This document shows, piece after piece, positions 45,998 through 55,805 of a stretch of DNA of 64,000 nucleotides. Source of the stretch: Streptomyces sp. V3I8 (GTDB taxonomy: Bacteria > Actinomycetota > Actinomycetes > Streptomycetales > Streptomycetaceae); NCBI RefSeq assembly GCF_030817535.1, contig NZ_JAUSZL010000002.1:1550001-1614000 (forward strand), given 5' to 3'. The translations under genes were made by a program, and so were the position numbers. The notes below the pieces were generated by a model, which was not told the DNA's origin, searched no databases, and saw only the letters and a list, made by a program, of their open reading frames with translations. Positions within the stretch are counted from its first letter, which is position 1. Each line of letters begins with the position of its first letter.

Positions 45998-47736
45998 GGA
46001 GGAAGACCCCCAAGGGGGCCCAGGCGGAGCCGGCCGGTACGGCACTGGACGCCACCGCCGCGGAGGCCGCGGAGGCCGCGGAGAACCGTACGGCGGCCGG
46101 CACCGGCACCGGCACCACGGACGGCGGTCCGGCGGCCACCGGTGCCGAAGCCGACACCGACACCGACACCGACGCCGAGCCCGGTTCCCTCACCGAGCTC
46201 CTGGACCTCGCGGACGGCTGGGACAACCCCCTGCGCGACCCGCAGGACCGCCGCCTGCCCAAGATCGCCGGCCCCTCCGGGCTGGTCATCTTCGGTGTGA
46301 CGGGCGACCTGTCGCGCAAGAAGCTCATGCCGGCCGTCTACGACCTGGCCAACCGCGGGCTGCTGCCGCCCGGCTTCTCCCTCGTCGGCTTCGCCCGGCG
46401 CGACTGGGAGGACGAGGACTTCGCCCAGATCGTGCACGACTCGGTCCGCGATCACGCGCGCACCGAGTTCCGCGAGGAGGTCTGGCAGCAGCTCGCCGAG
46501 GGCATGCGGTTCATCCCCGGCGACTTCGACGACGACGAGGCGTTCGAGCAACTGCGCTCCGCCGTCGACGACCTGGACAAGTCCCGGGGCACCAGCGGCA
46601 ATTACGCCTTCTACCTCTCCGTACCGCCGAAGTTCTTCCCCAAGGTCGTCAAGCAGCTCAAGAAGCACGGCCTGGCCGAGGCGCCGGCCGGTTCCTGGCG
46701 GCGCGCGGTGATCGAGAAGCCGTTCGGCCGCGATCTGAGGAGCGCGCGCGAGCTGAACCGGGTCGTGCACGAGGTGTTCGACCCGGAGCAGGTGTTCCGG
46801 ATCGACCACTACCTCGGCAAGGAGACCGTCCAGAACATCCTGGCGCTCCGCTTCGCCAATCAGATGTACGAGCCCGTCTGGAACCGGTCGTACGTCGACC
46901 ACGTACAGATCACGATGGCCGAGGACATCGGCATCGGTGGCCGCGCCGGCTACTACGACGGCATCGGGTCGGCCCGTGACGTCATCCAGAACCACCTCCT
47001 GCAGCTGATGGCGCTGACCGCGATGGAGGAGCCCATCGCCTTCGACGCCGACGCGCTGCTCACCGAGAAGCTCAAGGTCCTCAAGTCCGTGAAGCTGCCG
47101 GAGAACCTGGGCGAGCACACCGTGCGCGGCCAGTACGCGGCGAGCTGGCAGGGCGGCGAGAAGGTGGTGGGCTACCTCGAGGAGGACGGCATCGACCCCG
47201 GGTCGACGACCGACACCTACGCCGCGGTCAAGCTGGAGCTGGACAACCGCCGCTGGGCGGGCGTCCCCTTCTACCTGCGGACCGGCAAGCGCCTGGGCCG
47301 CCGCGTCACCGAGATCGCCGTCGTGTTCCAGCGCGCCCCGCACTCCCCCTTCGACTCGACCGCCACCGAGGAACTCGGCGCGAACGCGATCGTCATCCGC
47401 GTCCAGCCGGACGAGGGCATGACGGTGCGCTTCGGATCGAAGGTGCCGGGTACGTCGATGGAGATCCGGGACGTGTCGATGGACTTCGCGTACGGCGAGT
47501 CGTTCACGGAGTCCAGCCCGGAGGCGTACGAGAGGCTGATCCTGGACGTACTGCTCGGCGACGCCAACCTCTTCCCCCGTCACCAGGAGGTGGAGGAGTC
47601 CTGGAAGATCCTCGACCCGATCGAGGAGTACTGGGACAAGCACGGCAGGCCCGCGCAGTACGCCTCGGGCAGCTGGGGCCCCCGGGAAGCCGACGAGATG
47701 CTCGCACGAGACGGACGGAGCTGGCGCAGGCCATGA
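45994..47736 (+). CDS. zwf: Glucose-6-phosphate dehydrogenase with N-terminal extension
   Basis: Oxidises glucose 6-phosphate to the lactone with NADP. The 580-residue protein has the nucleotide motif [11 protein letters not shown], the active-site signature RIDHYLGKE and the later EKPFGRD. Its first 70 residues are an added Ala/Thr/Asp low-complexity region encoded partly by GACACC repeats (near 46150-46175); the family usually begins near [15 protein letters not shown] 45994 overlaps the transaldolase stop (ATGA), supporting this long form, although a later internal start cannot be excluded. OpcA follows with a 4-bp overlap and is expected to act on this enzyme. Confidence 0.94.
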   Translation: MRRKTPKGAQAEPAGTALDATAAEAAEAAENRTAAGTGTGTTDGGPAATGAEADTDTDTDAEPGSLTELLDLADGWDNPLRDPQDRRLPKIAGPSGLVIFGVTGDLSRKKLMPAVYDLANRGLLPPGFSLVGFARRDWEDEDFAQIVHDSVRDHARTEFREEVWQQLAEGMRFIPGDFDDDEAFEQLRSAVDDLDKSRGTSGNYAFYLSVPPKFFPKVVKQLKKHGLAEAPAGSWRRAVIEKPFGRDLRSARELNRVVHEVFDPEQVFRIDHYLGKETVQNILALRFANQMYEPVWNRSYVDHVQITMAEDIGIGGRAGYYDGIGSARDVIQNHLLQLMALTAMEEPIAFDADALLTEKLKVLKSVKLPENLGEHTVRGQYAASWQGGEKVVGYLEEDGIDPGSTTDTYAAVKLELDNRRWAGVPFYLRTGKRLGRRVTEIAVVFQRAPHSPFDSTATEELGANAIVIRVQPDEGMTVRFGSKVPGTSMEIRDVSMDFAYGESFTESSPEAYERLILDVLLGDANLFPRHQEVEESWKILDPIEEYWDKHGRPAQYASGSWGPREADEMLARDGRSWRRP

Positions 47737-48665
47737 AGATCGACCTGAGCGACACCACGGCAAGCAAGATCAACAAGGCCCTCGTACAGGGGCGCCGCGC
47801 CATCGGGACGCCTGCCGTGGGCATGGTCCTGACGATGGTCATCGTGACGGACGAGGAGAACGCCTACGACTCGATCAAGGCGGCCGAGGAGGCCTCGCAC
47901 GAGCATCCCTCGCGCACCCTGGTCGTCATCAAGCGGCACGCCCGCAGTCCTCGCGACCGCACGAACTCGCACCTCGACGCCGAGGTGCGGGTCGGCGCGG
48001 ACGCGGGCACCGGTGAGACGGTCATCCTGCGGCTGTACGGCGAGGTGTCCGACCACGCCGACTCGGTGGTCCTGCCGCTGCTGCTCCCCGACGCGCCGGT
48101 CGTCGTCTGGTGGCCGGTGGACGCGCCCGAGGTCCCGGTCAAGGATCCCCTCGGTGCCCTCGCGCAGCGCCGGATCACCGACATGTACGCCGTGGAGGCC
48201 CCGCTGCGGGCCCTGCGGGCGCGCGCCGCGGCGTACGCGCCGGGCGACACCGACCTGGCCTGGACCCGGCTGACGCCCTGGCGCTCGATGCTCGCCGCCG
48301 CCCTCGACCAGGCCCGGACGAAGATCACCTCGGCCGCCGTGGAGAGCGAGGCCGACAACCCGAGCGCCGAGCTGCTGGCCCGCTGGCTGGAGGCGCGCCT
48401 GGAGGTGTCGGTCGAGCGGATCGTCACCGCGGGACCCGTGGTGACCGCCGTGCGGCTCGGTACCGCGGGCGGCGAGATCGTCATCGACCGTCCCGAGGGC
48501 CCGCTGGCGACGCTGTCCCTGCCGGGCCAGCCCTCGCGCACCCTCGCGCTGAAGGTCCGCAGCACCTCCGAGCTGATCGCCGAGGAACTGCGCCGCCTCG
48601 ACGCGGACGAGATGTACGCCGTCGCCCTGCGCGGCGCGGACACCGAGGGGGTGAGCCGTGTCTGA
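47733..48665 (+). CDS. opcA: OpcA, glucose-6-phosphate dehydrogenase assembly protein
   Basis: A 310-residue OpcA protein, needed for assembly or redox activation of Zwf in actinobacteria and cyanobacteria. Recognisable stretches are [18 protein letters not shown] at the start, [14 protein letters not shown] in the middle and [13 protein letters not shown]. It begins with ATG 47733 overlapping zwf by 4 bp and ends overlapping pgi by 8 bp. The arrangement zwf-opcA is conserved in actinobacteria, consistent with the two products working as a complex. Confidence 0.93.
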   Translation: MKIDLSDTTASKINKALVQGRRAIGTPAVGMVLTMVIVTDEENAYDSIKAAEEASHEHPSRTLVVIKRHARSPRDRTNSHLDAEVRVGADAGTGETVILRLYGEVSDHADSVVLPLLLPDAPVVVWWPVDAPEVPVKDPLGALAQRRITDMYAVEAPLRALRARAAAYAPGDTDLAWTRLTPWRSMLAAALDQARTKITSAAVESEADNPSAELLARWLEARLEVSVERIVTAGPVVTAVRLGTAGGEIVIDRPEGPLATLSLPGQPSRTLALKVRSTSELIAEELRRLDADEMYAVALRGADTEGVSRV

Positions 48666-50307
48666 CACACCGAGGCTCACCCGCCGCCCCGAGTGGACGG
48701 CCCTGGAGGACCACCGCGCCGGGCCCCTGCTGCATCCGCAGTTGCGTGAGCTGTTCGCCACGGACCCGGAGCGCGCCGGGCGGTACACCGTGCGCGTGGG
48801 CGACCTGCTCATCGACTACTCGAAGCACCTCATCACCGATGAGACGCTCGCGCTGCTGCAGGAACTCGCCACCGCCACCGGGGTGTTCGCCCTGCGGGAC
48901 GCGATGTTCCGCGGTGAGAGGATCAACGTCACCGAGGACCGGGCGGTCCTGCACACCGCGCTGCGCGCCCCGCGCGACGCGGTCGTGGAGGTCGACGGCG
49001 AGAACGTCGTGCCGAAGGTGCACGCCGTGCTCGACAAGATGGCCGGCTTCGCCGGGCAGGTCCGCTCGGGCGCCTGGACCGGGTACACCGGCCGGCGCAT
49101 CCGCACCGTCGTCAACATCGGCATCGGCGGCTCCGACCTGGGCCCGGCGATGGCGTACGACGCGCTGCGCGCCTTCACCGACCGGGACCTGACGGTCCGT
49201 TTCGTGTCGAACGTGGACGGGGCCGACCTGCACGAGGCCGTGCGGGACCTGGATCCGGCCGAGACGCTGTTCATCGTCGCCTCGAAGACGTTCACCACCA
49301 TCGAGACGATCACCAACGCGACCTCGGCACGGTCCTGGCTGCTCGCGGGGCTCGGTGGTGACGCGGACGCGGTGGCGAAGCACTTCGTGGCGCTGTCGAC
49401 GAACGCGGAGAAGGTCGCCGACTTCGGCATCGACACGGCCAACATGTTCGAGTTCTGGGACTGGGTCGGCGGACGCTACTCGTTCGACTCCGCGATCGGC
49501 CTGTCGCTGATGCTCGCGATCGGCCCGGAGCGCTTCCGCGAGATGCTCGACGGCTTCCACCTCGTCGACGAACACTTCCGCACGGCCCCCGCGGAGGCCA
49601 ACGCACCGCTGCTGCTGGGCCTGCTCGGCGTCTGGTACGGCGACTTCTTCGACGCCCAGTCGCACGCGGTGCTGCCGTATTCGCACTACCTGTCGAAGTT
49701 CACGGCGTATCTGCAGCAGCTGGACATGGAGTCCAACGGCAAGTCCGTGGACCGCGACGGGAACCCGGTGCAGTGGCAGACCGGACCGGTGGTGTGGGGC
49801 ACGCCCGGCACCAACGGCCAGCACGCCTACTACCAGCTCATCCACCAGGGCACGAAGACAATCCCGGCCGACCTGATCGGCTTCGTCAACCCGGTCGCCG
49901 AACTCGGCGGCGAACTCGCCGCGCAGCACGACCTGCTGATGGCGAACCTCTTCGCCCAGGGCCAGGCGCTGGCGTTCGGCAGGACGGCCGACGAGGTACG
50001 GGCCGAGGGGGTGCCCGAGGAGCAGGTGCCGCACCGCACCTTCCGCGGCAACCACCCGACCACGACCGTCCTGGCCGCCGAGCTGACCCCCTCGGTCCTC
50101 GGTCAGCTGATCGCCCTCTACGAGCACAAGGTGTTCGTGCAGGGCGCGATCTGGAACATCGACTCCTTCGACCAGTGGGGCGTCGAACTCGGCAAGGTCC
50201 TCGCCAAGCGCGTCGAACCCGCCCTGACCGAGGGCGCCGACGTCCACGGCCTCGACTCCTCCACCAGCGCCCTCGTGGCCACGTACCGCACTCTCCGGAA
50301 GAAGTGA
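48658..50307 (+). CDS. pgi: Glucose-6-phosphate isomerase
   Basis: Interconverts glucose 6-phosphate and fructose 6-phosphate. The 549-residue protein has [11 protein letters not shown], the SKTFTTIET phosphate loop, [11 protein letters not shown] (the usual signature residues GGR-x-S) and the catalytic Glu/His region [19 protein letters not shown]. The GTG at 48658 overlaps the OpcA gene. Its place inside the pentose-phosphate operon suggests a second, pathway-dedicated isomerase that recycles fructose 6-phosphate into Zwf. Whether another copy exists elsewhere cannot be seen here. Confidence 0.95.
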   Translation: MSDTPRLTRRPEWTALEDHRAGPLLHPQLRELFATDPERAGRYTVRVGDLLIDYSKHLITDETLALLQELATATGVFALRDAMFRGERINVTEDRAVLHTALRAPRDAVVEVDGENVVPKVHAVLDKMAGFAGQVRSGAWTGYTGRRIRTVVNIGIGGSDLGPAMAYDALRAFTDRDLTVRFVSNVDGADLHEAVRDLDPAETLFIVASKTFTTIETITNATSARSWLLAGLGGDADAVAKHFVALSTNAEKVADFGIDTANMFEFWDWVGGRYSFDSAIGLSLMLAIGPERFREMLDGFHLVDEHFRTAPAEANAPLLLGLLGVWYGDFFDAQSHAVLPYSHYLSKFTAYLQQLDMESNGKSVDRDGNPVQWQTGPVVWGTPGTNGQHAYYQLIHQGTKTIPADLIGFVNPVAELGGELAAQHDLLMANLFAQGQALAFGRTADEVRAEGVPEEQVPHRTFRGNHPTTTVLAAELTPSVLGQLIALYEHKVFVQGAIWNIDSFDQWGVELGKVLAKRVEPALTEGADVHGLDSSTSALVATYRTLRKK

Positions 50308-50313
50308 CCTGAC

Positions 50314-51201
50314 ATGACAGCCATGCAACTGGGCCTCGTCGGCCTCGGCAAGATGGGCGGCAACATGCGCGAGCGCATCCGCCGCGCGGGCCACACCGTC
50401 ATCGGATACGACCGCAATCCTGACCTCGCCGACGTGAGCAGTCTGAGCGAGCTCGTGGGCAAGCTCGAAGGCCCGCGGGTGGTGTGGGTGATGGTCCCGG
50501 CCGGCGCCGCGACCCAGTCCACCATCGACGAGCTCGGTGAGCTCCTCGAGCCCGGTGATGTGGTCGTGGACGGTGGGAACTCCCGCTGGACGGACGACGA
50601 GAAGCACGCCGGGGAGCTGAAGGCCAAGGGCATCGGCTTCGTCGACGCGGGCGTCTCAGGGGGCGTGTGGGGCCTGCAGAACGGCTACGCGCTCATGGTC
50701 GGCGGCGACGCCGGGCACATCGCGAAGGTCCAGCCCGTCTTCGACGCCCTCAAGCCCGAGGGCGACGCCGGGTTCGTCCACGCGGGCAAGGTCGGCGCCG
50801 GGCACTTCTCCAAGATGGTCCACAACGGCATCGAGTACGCGATGATGCAGGCCTACGCCGAGGGCTGGGAGCTCCTCCAGGCGGTCGACTCCGTCACGGA
50901 CGTGCGCGAGGTCTTCCGCTCCTGGCAGGAGGGCACGGTCATCCGCTCCTGGCTGCTGGACCTGGCGGTCAACGCACTGGACGAGGACGAGCACCTGGAG
51001 CGGCTGCGCGGCTTCGCGCAGGACTCCGGCGAGGGCCGCTGGACCGTGGAGGCGGCCATCGACAACGCCGTGCCGCTGCCCGCGATCACCGCGTCACTGT
51101 TCGCCCGCTTCGCGTCCCGGCAGGACGACTCGCCGCAGATGAAGATGATCGCGGCACTGCGCAACCAGTTCGGCGGCCACGCCGTCGAGTCCGCGAAGTA
51201 G
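50314..51201 (+). CDS. gnd: 6-phosphogluconate dehydrogenase, decarboxylating, short form
   Basis: A 295-residue 6-phosphogluconate dehydrogenase of the short (YqeC-like) class, which is often NAD-dependent. Rossmann motif GLGKMGGNM, substrate loop GVSGGVWG and catalytic KMVHNGIEY are present; the large all-helical C-terminal half of the 470-residue form is absent. The segment after beta2 (GYDRNPD) has an Asp that favours NAD over NADP, an inference. It begins 6 bp after pgi. It completes the oxidative branch in the operon and releases ribulose 5-phosphate. Confidence 0.93.
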   Translation: MTAMQLGLVGLGKMGGNMRERIRRAGHTVIGYDRNPDLADVSSLSELVGKLEGPRVVWVMVPAGAATQSTIDELGELLEPGDVVVDGGNSRWTDDEKHAGELKAKGIGFVDAGVSGGVWGLQNGYALMVGGDAGHIAKVQPVFDALKPEGDAGFVHAGKVGAGHFSKMVHNGIEYAMMQAYAEGWELLQAVDSVTDVREVFRSWQEGTVIRSWLLDLAVNALDEDEHLERLRGFAQDSGEGRWTVEAAIDNAVPLPAITASLFARFASRQDDSPQMKMIAALRNQFGGHAVESAK

Positions 51202-51207
51202 GAAGTC

Positions 51208-51795
51208 ATGGGCGATCTCCTGCTCGTCCGGCACGGCGAGACTGAGTGGAGCAGGTCGGGTCAGCACACCAGCTGGACCGACCTGCCCCTCACCGCGCAC
51301 GGCGAGGAACAAGCGAAGTCCCTCCTCCCGCTCTTCGCCGGGCGCTCCTGCGTCCTCGTGCTCACCAGCCCGCTCCGGCGTGCGATACGGACCGCCGAAC
51401 TGGCCGGTCTGACCGGGGCCGTGGTCGACCCCGACCTGCACGAGTGGGACTACGGGGCGTACGAGGGCGTCAGGACCGTCGACATCCACCGCACCCGTCC
51501 CGAGTGGTACCTGTGGAACGACGGGGTGCCGCCGGGGCCGGACGGACACCCGGGCGAGTCACCGGCCGAGGTGGGTGAGCGGGCCGACCGCGTGCTCGCC
51601 CACGCGGCGCGGTCGCTCGACGACGGTGACGTGGTCCTCGTGGCGCACTCGCACTTCCTGCGCGTCCTGACCGCCCGCCGGCTCGGCCTCCCCGCCTCCG
51701 ACGGACGCCTGTTCCGGCTGGACACGGCCACCGTGAGCCGGCTCTCCCTGGAGCACGGGCGCCCTGTGCTGGCGGAATGGAACGCGAAGCCGTAG
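51208..51795 (+). CDS. Histidine-phosphatase superfamily protein
   Basis: A 195-residue phosphoglycerate-mutase-like phosphatase. The phosphorylated His is in LLLVRHGETEW (residues 4-14), with an Arg in SPLRRAIRTAEL and a second His in VLVAHSHFLR. It begins 6 bp after gnd and shares its transcript. In this position it probably dephosphorylates a sugar phosphate or related metabolite (relatives include SixA, CobC and fructose-2,6-bisphosphatase-like enzymes), but the substrate cannot be assigned. Confidence 0.88.
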   Translation: MGDLLLVRHGETEWSRSGQHTSWTDLPLTAHGEEQAKSLLPLFAGRSCVLVLTSPLRRAIRTAELAGLTGAVVDPDLHEWDYGAYEGVRTVDIHRTRPEWYLWNDGVPPGPDGHPGESPAEVGERADRVLAHAARSLDDGDVVLVAHSHFLRVLTARRLGLPASDGRLFRLDTATVSRLSLEHGRPVLAEWNAKP

Positions 51796-51820
51796 AAAGC
51801 CGGTGGATTCGGCTGCGGGC

Positions 51821-51945
51821 CGGTGGGGGCTGGGCGCGCGGTTCCCCGCGCCCCTCAAAGGCAAGGGCTACCGCCCCCGAGGAAAGACAGGGGCGCAGCC
51901 CCGTCTCTCAGGGGCGCGGGGAACCGCACGGCCCACCCCCGCCGG
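51821..51945. repeat. Long imperfect inverted repeat
   Basis: The arms 51821-51855 and 51910-51945 are near-complementary (a 35-bp arm with a few changes, including GGTTCCCCGCGCCCCT and its complement). The 54-bp middle has a smaller hairpin (AGGGGC-GCA-GCCCC). Similar intergenic palindromes recur in Streptomyces genomes. It lies between convergent genes and may end transcription in both directions. Confidence 0.7.
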
Positions 51946-51979
51946 CCGGCAGCCGACGAACAACCCGCGGCCCCGCCCT

Positions 51980-53785
51980 TCAAAGGGCACGGGCCCGCTG
52001 GGCCGCCAGCCGCACCGGGGCGTTCTGCGCTCCGTAGCCGCGGTAGCCGGGATCCCGCTGGACCAGTTCGAAGAAGACCCGGCCGACCGTCTCCGTGTAG
52101 CAGTGGCGGAAGGCGGCACCCGCCTCCCGGTCGTAGTCGTAGAGGATGCCGAGTTCCCGCAGGGTCTCCCACTCACCCTCCTCGAACTCGTACCTGGCCG
52201 CGAGGTCGTCGTAGTAGTTGGCGGGGATGGGCAGCAGCCGGCCGCCCGCGGCGCGGAAGCGGCGGGCGGCCGTCACGAGGTCGTCGGTGGCGAACGCGAT
52301 GTGCTGGGCCCGGCCGCCCTCGTCGGCGCTCGGGGCCGGGCCGACACCGAGGGCGATACGGACGGTGCCGTCGGCATCGGTGACGGCACGGCTGCGCAGC
52401 AGCCCGTACGGGTCGGCGACGTCCACGCTCTCCTGGGCGCCGAGCCCGAGGACACTGCGGTGGAAGAGGGCTGCCTCGTCGAACTGGTGCCACGGCTGGG
52501 TCAGCGCCAGGTGGTCGACGCGGCGCACGCCACCGGCGCCGGGTGCCGGGCGCTGCGTACCCTCGGCGGACTCGAAGTCGCCCGTCCAGCTGGGCAGTCC
52601 GGGCCGGTCGGTGGCGCAGAAGAAGAGTTCCGTGCCGTCGGGCGCGGCGACCGCGTCCAGGGGGACGTCCCGCGGTGCGCGGCGGCGCGGCAGTACGGGT
52701 GCCAGCAGCGATTCGGCGCGCCGGGCCGCACCGGCGGGGTCGGGCGACTCGAGCCCGACGGCGGCCAGTTGCGTACCGTCGCGGCGGGCGCCCGGGCCCG
52801 TGTTCAGCAGCACCCGGGCCTCGCCCTGCTGCCACAGGTCGACCGGCTTGCTGCGGTGGCGGGCGGTCCGGGCGAAGCCGAGCGCTTCGAGGATCTCCGA
52901 AACCGGTTCGGCGTCGGGGGTGACCAGTTCGGCGAAGGCGATGCCGGTCGGCACGACGGGCGGGGGCGGTTCGGTGAGGCCCACGCTCTCCTGCAGGACG
53001 AGGAGCGAGCGCAGCGCGTCGACGGCGGTGGGCCCCGCCTCGGCCTGCCGGAAGACGTCGTTGAAGACCTCCAGGGAGAGCGGCCCCCGGTACCCGGTCC
53101 GGAGCACCTGCCCGACGAGCCCGGCGATGTCGAAGCCGCCCTGCCCGGGGAAGCAGCGGTAGTGGCGGCTCCACTGCAGTACGTCCATCGCCATGAGCGG
53201 GGCGTCGGCCAGCTGGAGGAAGAAGATCTTCTCACCGGGGATGTCCGCGATGCCCTTGGGATCGGACCCCCGGGCGAGGATGTGGAAGCTGTCCAGGCAG
53301 GTGCCGAGCGCCGGGTGGCCGGCGGCCTCGACGATGCGCCAGGCATGGTCGTACGTGCTGACGTGCCGCCCCCAGGCCAGCGCCTCGTAGGCGACGCGGA
53401 TGCCGAAGTCGTCGGCCAGTTCGGCGAGCCGGCGCAGCTGGGAGGCGGCGAGCGCGTCGTCGTCCACGGCGAGGGGTGAGACGCTGGAGCACACGAGGAC
53501 GGTGTCCGCGCCGAGCCGTCGCATGACCTGGAACTTGTGCGCGGCCCGGCGCAGGTTGCGTGCGAACTCCGCCTCCGGCACGCCCTCGATGTCCCGCATC
53601 GGCTGGTACAGGTCGATGCTCAGCCCGAGGTCGGCGCACCGGGCCCGGATCTCCTCCGGCGCGAGCGGGCTGGCGAGCAGGTCGTTCTCGAAGACCTCCA
53701 CGCCGTCGAACCCGGCCCGCGCGGCGGCGGTGAGCTTCTCGGTCAGCGCCCCACTGAGAGAAACAGTGGCAATGGATGTACGCAC
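51980..53785 (-). CDS. 3-dehydroshikimate dehydratase, fused DSD-HPPD type (QuiC1-like)
   Basis: A 601-residue two-domain protein. The N-terminal half (residues 1-270) is a xylose-isomerase-like TIM barrel with FENDLLASPLAPEEI, YEALAWGRHVSTYDHAW, LDSFHILARG and LEVFNDVFRQ, matching dehydroshikimate dehydratases that make protocatechuate. The C-terminal half (280-595) is a glyoxalase/4-hydroxyphenylpyruvate-dioxygenase-like pair with VDHLALTQPWHQFDEA and FFELVQRDPGYRGYG. The same fusion is known from Pseudomonas QuiC1. GTG 53785 has GGAGGAGGA upstream. It is followed on the same strand by nothing, and preceded by the dehydrogenase gene 54 bp away. Confidence 0.9.
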   Translation of the reverse strand: MRTSIATVSLSGALTEKLTAAARAGFDGVEVFENDLLASPLAPEEIRARCADLGLSIDLYQPMRDIEGVPEAEFARNLRRAAHKFQVMRRLGADTVLVCSSVSPLAVDDDALAASQLRRLAELADDFGIRVAYEALAWGRHVSTYDHAWRIVEAAGHPALGTCLDSFHILARGSDPKGIADIPGEKIFFLQLADAPLMAMDVLQWSRHYRCFPGQGGFDIAGLVGQVLRTGYRGPLSLEVFNDVFRQAEAGPTAVDALRSLLVLQESVGLTEPPPPVVPTGIAFAELVTPDAEPVSEILEALGFARTARHRSKPVDLWQQGEARVLLNTGPGARRDGTQLAAVGLESPDPAGAARRAESLLAPVLPRRRAPRDVPLDAVAAPDGTELFFCATDRPGLPSWTGDFESAEGTQRPAPGAGGVRRVDHLALTQPWHQFDEAALFHRSVLGLGAQESVDVADPYGLLRSRAVTDADGTVRIALGVGPAPSADEGGRAQHIAFATDDLVTAARRFRAAGGRLLPIPANYYDDLAARYEFEEGEWETLRELGILYDYDREAGAAFRHCYTETVGRVFFELVQRDPGYRGYGAQNAPVRLAAQRARAL

Positions 53786-53839
53786 GTGTACTCCTCCTCC
53801 GGTTCACCTGCACGACACGGCTCAGGTGCACGACACGGC

Positions 53840-54724
53840 TCAGGCCCGAACACCGGCGACGGCCGCCAGTTCGGAGATGTCCGCATGCATCCGTCCCACG
53901 TCCGGCTTCCGTCCCGTGAACAGCCCGAAAGCGTCCGCCGCCTGGAACACGGCCATCCCCCCGCCGTCGAGCACCGCGCACCCCGCCTCCCGGGCGGCCC
54001 GTACCAACTCGGTCTCCAGCGGCCGGTAGACGACCTCGGCCACCCACAGTCCGGGGTGCAGCAACGACCTCTCGAACGGCATCCCGGGATGCGCGGCCAT
54101 CCCCGTGGGCGTGGCGTGCACCACCCCGTCCGCTCCGGCCAGCAGCGAAGCCAGCCCTTCCGGACCACCGCCGGCCACCCGCCCGCCCCCGAACTGCCGG
54201 TTCAGTTCGGCGGCCAGCGCCCCCGCCCGCTCCGGCAGCGCGTCCACGACGGTGATCCGTCCCGCCCCGAGCGTGAGCAGCGCATGCGCGACGGCGGCTC
54301 CCGCGCCCCCCGCCCCCACCTGCACCACCCGCTCCAGCGGAGCGTCGGGCAGCCCCCGGGCGAAGGACGCCGCGAATCCGGTGACATCGGTGTTGTGCCC
54401 GACCGCCCGCCCCGCGTCGAAGACGACGGTGTTGACCGCCCCGAGCGCCTCGGCCTGCGGAGCGAGCGCGTCGAGGTGCTCGATGACGAGCTGCTTGCAC
54501 GGGTGGGTGATGTTCAGCCCGTCGAAGCCGAGGTCGCGGGCGGCCCGTACCAGGTCCCCCACCGCGTCCGGCGCCACGCCGAGCTCATCGATGTCGATGA
54601 GCCGGTACAGGTAGCGCAGCCCCTGCCGGTCGGCCTCCCGCTCGTGCAGGGCGGGGCTGAGCGACGGACCGACACCGGCGCCGATCAGTCCGACGAGATA
54701 CGAGTCCTTGACCACGGCGACCAC
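53840..54724 (-). CDS. Shikimate/quinate dehydrogenase
   Basis: A 294-residue AroE-family enzyme. The substrate motif SLSPALHE, the NITHPCKQ motif with catalytic Lys, the VGHNTDVTGF loop and the nucleotide motif VGAGGAGAAVAHAL are all present. In this context it should oxidise quinate or shikimate for catabolism, not make aromatic amino acids; the residues after the second strand (VDALPER) have Asp, which suits NAD. The GTG at 54724 is chosen because GGAGG ends 6 nt upstream; a longer frame reaches 54742. It is divergent from the TetR gene across a candidate operator. Confidence 0.9.
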   Translation of the reverse strand: MVAVVKDSYLVGLIGAGVGPSLSPALHEREADRQGLRYLYRLIDIDELGVAPDAVGDLVRAARDLGFDGLNITHPCKQLVIEHLDALAPQAEALGAVNTVVFDAGRAVGHNTDVTGFAASFARGLPDAPLERVVQVGAGGAGAAVAHALLTLGAGRITVVDALPERAGALAAELNRQFGGGRVAGGGPEGLASLLAGADGVVHATPTGMAAHPGMPFERSLLHPGLWVAEVVYRPLETELVRAAREAGCAVLDGGGMAVFQAADAFGLFTGRKPDVGRMHADISELAAVAGVRA

Positions 54725-54745
54725 GGCGGACCTCCAGAGCACTCA

Positions 54746-54769
54746 CTAATGTACGAACTAGTACGTTAG
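54746..54769. promoter_or_regulatory. TetR-type operator, site 1
   Basis: A 24-bp imperfect dyad with outer arms CTAATGTAC and GTACGTTAG (three unmatched pairs of twelve). It sits in the divergent region, 22 bp before the dehydrogenase start, and shares its CTAA/TTAG ends and 24-bp length with the site at 55678. Confidence 0.6.
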
Positions 54770-54914
54770 CTATACCAGCATCCGCCGCCGACCGGAAGGT
54801 CCCACGGCACACCCGCGATCCCGCTCCGGCGCCTGCTTCTAGAATCTCGGACACTGCCCCCGATCCGCCCCCTCCCCCGCCCCGCACCCCTCGCTCCCGC
54901 CCGAAGGAAGTCCG

Positions 54915-55580
54915 ATGACCAGCGTCGAAGAACCGGCAAGGCCCAACGGCCGCATCCGTGACGCCGCCCGCACGAGGGCCGAGATCATGGACGTCGCGAC
55001 CCAGGAGTTCGCCCGGGCCGGCTACGACGGGGCCAGGGTCGACGAGATCGCCGCCCGCACCCGGACCACGAAGCGGATGATCTACTACTACTTCGGCGGC
55101 AAGGAGCAGCTGTTCACGGCCGTGCTGGAGCGGGCGTACGGGGTCATCCGCGAGGCCGAGCAGGGGCTCGACGTCGAACACCTGGACCCGGTCGCGGCCA
55201 TCAGGCGGCTGGCCGAGCTGACCTTCGACCACCACGAGGCGCATCCGGACTTCATCCGCCTGGTCAGCATCGAGAACATCCACGGCGCGGAGCACATCGC
55301 CGCCTCCGGGAAACTCGGCAGGATCGGCTCGCCCGCGCTGGACGTGATCCGCCGCATCCTGGAATCGGGGCGGGAGTCGGGCCTGTTCACGGCCGACGTG
55401 GACGCCGTGGACCTGCACGCGATGATCAGCTCGTTCTGCTTCTTCAGGGTCGCCAACCGGCACACCTTCGGCGCGCTGTTCGGCCGCGACCTGGTCGACC
55501 CCGCCCAGCGGGAGCACTACCGCAGCATGCTGGGCGACATGGTCATCGCCTACCTGACGGCGGACCGCGCGACCCGCTGA
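54915..55580 (+). CDS. TetR/AcrR-family regulator
   Basis: A 221-residue regulator. The helix-turn-helix is at residues about 20-62 (AEIMDVATQEFARAGYDGAR, VDEIAARTRTTKRMIYYYF). A TetR C-terminal domain follows with FFRVANRHTFGALFG. ATG 54915 has AAGGAAG upstream. It is divergent from the dehydrogenase/dehydratase pair and upstream of the transporter, and two 24-bp dyads flank it. It probably represses these genes until quinate, shikimate or a product such as protocatechuate binds; the ligand is inference. Confidence 0.9.
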   Translation: MTSVEEPARPNGRIRDAARTRAEIMDVATQEFARAGYDGARVDEIAARTRTTKRMIYYYFGGKEQLFTAVLERAYGVIREAEQGLDVEHLDPVAAIRRLAELTFDHHEAHPDFIRLVSIENIHGAEHIAASGKLGRIGSPALDVIRRILESGRESGLFTADVDAVDLHAMISSFCFFRVANRHTFGALFGRDLVDPAQREHYRSMLGDMVIAYLTADRATR

Positions 55581-55632
55581 GCGCGGGGCCCGAGCCGGAG
55601 CACGGCGGCAGGAGTTCCCTCGGCGCGACCTC

Positions 55633-55661
55633 TTGACACCCGGGAAACGTGGGCGCAACAT
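55633..55661 (+). promoter_or_regulatory. Promoter of the MHS transporter gene
   Basis: TTGACA (55633-55638), a 17-bp spacer, CAACAT (55656-55661). The second 24-bp dyad begins 17 bp downstream. Confidence 0.6.
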
Positions 55662-55677
55662 CCGTAGCCAACCGCTA

Positions 55678-55701
55678 CTAACTATCCAGTGGGTTAATTA
55701 G
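55678..55701. promoter_or_regulatory. TetR-type operator, site 2
   Basis: CTAACTATCC, 4 nt, GGTTAATTAG: an imperfect 24-bp dyad with two unmatched pairs. It lies just after the transporter promoter and resembles the site at 54746. Confidence 0.6.
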
Positions 55702-55805
55702 TCGGATGACATCCAGCGCGGCCGTCCCACCACCCGAGGGATCCGGCACTTCCTTCTGCGCCCACTCCGCGCCCCGTCCCCACCCTTCCGCCTGCTCCCC
55801 TTTTG

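Noticed and set aside
46100-47763. Long minus-strand frame opposite zwf
   Set aside because: It mirrors zwf codons and runs through several gene boundaries without any start signal.
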